Made by a program: the position numbers and the translations under genes. Below, in pieces: positions 59,101-62,100 of a stretch of 64,000 nt of DNA. The stretch spans positions 124,001-188,000 of the forward strand of contig NZ_JAPDFT010000005.1 in assembly GCF_025949665.1 (NCBI RefSeq), written 5' to 3'. Below the pieces are notes generated by a model, which saw only the letters and a program-made list of their open reading frames with translations, was not told where the DNA came from and did no database searches. Every line of letters starts with the position of its first letter. Position 1 is the stretch's first letter. This DNA is from Chryseobacterium viscerum. GTDB lineage: Bacteria > Bacteroidota > Bacteroidia > Flavobacteriales > Weeksellaceae.

Positions 59101-62100
59101 GGACAGGATGATATTGTGGTAGGAAGCCCTATTGCGAACCGTCACCATCCGGGATTGGAAGATATTATCGGGTTCTTTGTCAATACTTTAGCTTTAAGAG
59201 AAACAATTGATCCGGAGCAGAATATTAACGATTTTATAAGGCAGATATCCACTTCAGTAACCGAAGCACAGGCTTATCAGGATCTTCCTTTTGAAAAACT
59301 TGTGGAGGAACTAGGTGTAGAGAAAGATACTTCTCGTCATCCTGTATTCCAGGTGATGTTTGGTCTTCAAAGCTTTGGAGAAAACCTTTCCGGTAATCAG
59401 TCAATCCTTCATCCTTTTGAAGGAAAAATGGATTATGAAGTGGCTAAATTCGATATTACCACGATGATTGATGATAGTGATGAGACCATTCATGGAATGT
59501 TCAACTATGCTCAATCAATCTTCTCCGGAGAAACAGTTAAGAATATGATGAATTCCTATCTGTTTATGCTTGAACAGATAGCAGATACTAAAGGAAAACA
59601 AGAGTTTACATTAGCACAGCTAGCCCTTATTTCTCAGGAACAACAGCAATCCGTATCAAAATTATGGGCTTCTGAAACGTATTATTCAGATCAGAATACC
59701 ATTCATGGCTTATTTGAAGCACAGGCTGAAAAAACCCCGGATCATACTGCTGTAGTGTATCAGGAGGCGAGATTATCCTATAAAGAACTTAATGAACGGT
59801 CCAATCGCTTGGCGAACTATCTGATTAAAAATTATGACCTTCAGCCGGATGATTTAGTTCCATTATGTCTGGAGCGTTCCGAAGACATATTGGTGGCTAT
59901 TCTGGCTGTTTTAAAAGCAGGAGCAGCCTATGTTCCGATGGATAACTCGTATCCGGTGGAAAGAATTAAACATATTCTTGATGATACGGGGGCAAAAATA
60001 GTATTGGCACACCATAGTTCAGCCCAAAGTGTTAAAGAAGCTTGCGGTGGCGCTGCGGCCATGCTTATATTAAACAGTCCGGAAGTAGTGGAAACGCTTC
60101 AAAACAGCAGTATTTCCAATCCGGTACCTCAGGCAGAACCCCATCATATGGCTTATGTGATCTACACCAGTGGAACAACCGGAATGCCTAAAGGTGTAAT
60201 GCAGGAGCACCGAAACGTGGTGCGTCTTTTCAGTGCAACTGATCATTGGTATCAGTTTAACGATCAGGATGTTTGGAGTTTATTCCATTCCTATGTATTT
60301 GATTTCAGTGTATGGGAGATCTGGGGAGCGCTGCTATACGGAGGTAAACTTTTAGTGCCGTCTTCAGAACAGACCAAGGATACCAACTTATTCTTCAGCT
60401 TATGCCTGAAAGAAGGGCTTACTGTATTGAATCAGACGCCAACTGCTTTTTATCAGTTTATTGATACAGCCCTTCAACGTGAAGAACAACTGGCAGAACT
60501 ACGTTATGTAATATTTGGAGGAGAAGCTTTAAATCTTGCCTCTTTAAAACCATGGTATGAGCGTTATCGTTCAAAACCTGAACTGATTAACATGTATGGA
60601 ATTACCGAAACTACCGTCCATGTTACCTATAAAAAATTAAGTGCAGAAGATCTGAATAAAGCCTCTCTGATTGGAGAAAACATCCCTGATCAGGCAGTGT
60701 ATATACTTGATAATCATCTTCGTGCCGTTCCTGTTGGAGCTGTTGGAGAACTGTATGTGGGTGGAGCGGGAATCGCCAGAGGATATCTGAACAGACCAGA
60801 GCTGACAGCCGAACGCTTTATAAAGAACCCTTTCCAAACTTTAGAACAAAAAGAAAGTGGGAAAAACAGAATTCTTTACAAAACAGGAGACTTAGTACGC
60901 TATCTGCCTGATGGAGAACTGGAATACATCGGAAGAAATGACTTCCAGGTAAAAATCCGTGGCTACAGAATTGAGCTGGGAGAAATAGAAAACAGATTGC
61001 TGGAGTATCCGGAAATAAGACAAGCCGTAGTTCTTGACAAAGAAAATAAAGCAGGAATGAAATATCTGGTAGGGTATTACGTTTCTGATGCCGCTTTGAA
61101 AGTAGAGAAAATCACAGCATTTTTATCCGAAGTGCTACCGGAATACATGGTGCCGGCAGCCTTTGTTCATTTAACTTCATTACCATTGACCATCAATGGA
61201 AAGCTGGATAGAAGACAACTCCCCGAACCTGAATTTACAGGCGGAAAAGAATACACTGCTCCGCAGAATGGGCTTCAGGAGAAATTATGCCAGATCTATG
61301 GTGAGGTCCTTGGCCTGGATGCTTCAGGTATTGGTATTCATGATGATTTCTTCAGATTAGGAGGTGACAGTATCATCAGTATTCAGCTGGTCAGCAGAAT
61401 AAGACAGCGCTTAGAGACAAGAATCAGTGTTAAAGATGTATTTGCTTCAAAATCAGTACAGAATATTTCTGAATTGATCGAAAACAAAGCAAAAGAAGAG
61501 CAAACCCGTATTCTGACAGAACAAGGACAATTGACAGGACATTTAGCTTTCCTTCCAATTCAGGAATGGTTCTTCCAACTGGTAGAAGAAGGCTATGTTG
61601 GAGATCTGAATCACTGGAATCAATCCTTTTTGATTAAAGTTCCTGAACTGAACAGAAATCTGCTGGAGCAAAGTGTAAAATTGCTTATCGAAAAACATGA
61701 TGCCTTCAGAATTCACTATCCGAAAGAAAACGGAAAATACACTCAGCAATACGGAATCAATACGATACCGGAAATAAAGTATCTGGATGCTTCAGAAGCA
61801 CAACTGGAAGAACTTTCAGGTATCCTTACGGAATGGCAGGCTCAGTTTGATATAGAACAAGGGCCATTATTCCAGATTGGATATATAGCTGGCTATGAAG
61901 ATGGAAGCGCAAGGATTTTCTTTGGTCTTCATCACCTTATCATAGATGCTGTAAGCTGGAGAATTATTACCGAAGACATAAAAAATATTTATCAAACCCT
62001 TGAAAAAGGAAATACCCTTGAAGTTCCTGTAAAAGGAAGCAGTTACCGTCAATGGATTGATGCCATAAAAACCTATAAGCTTGATAATCCGGAATCCAGA

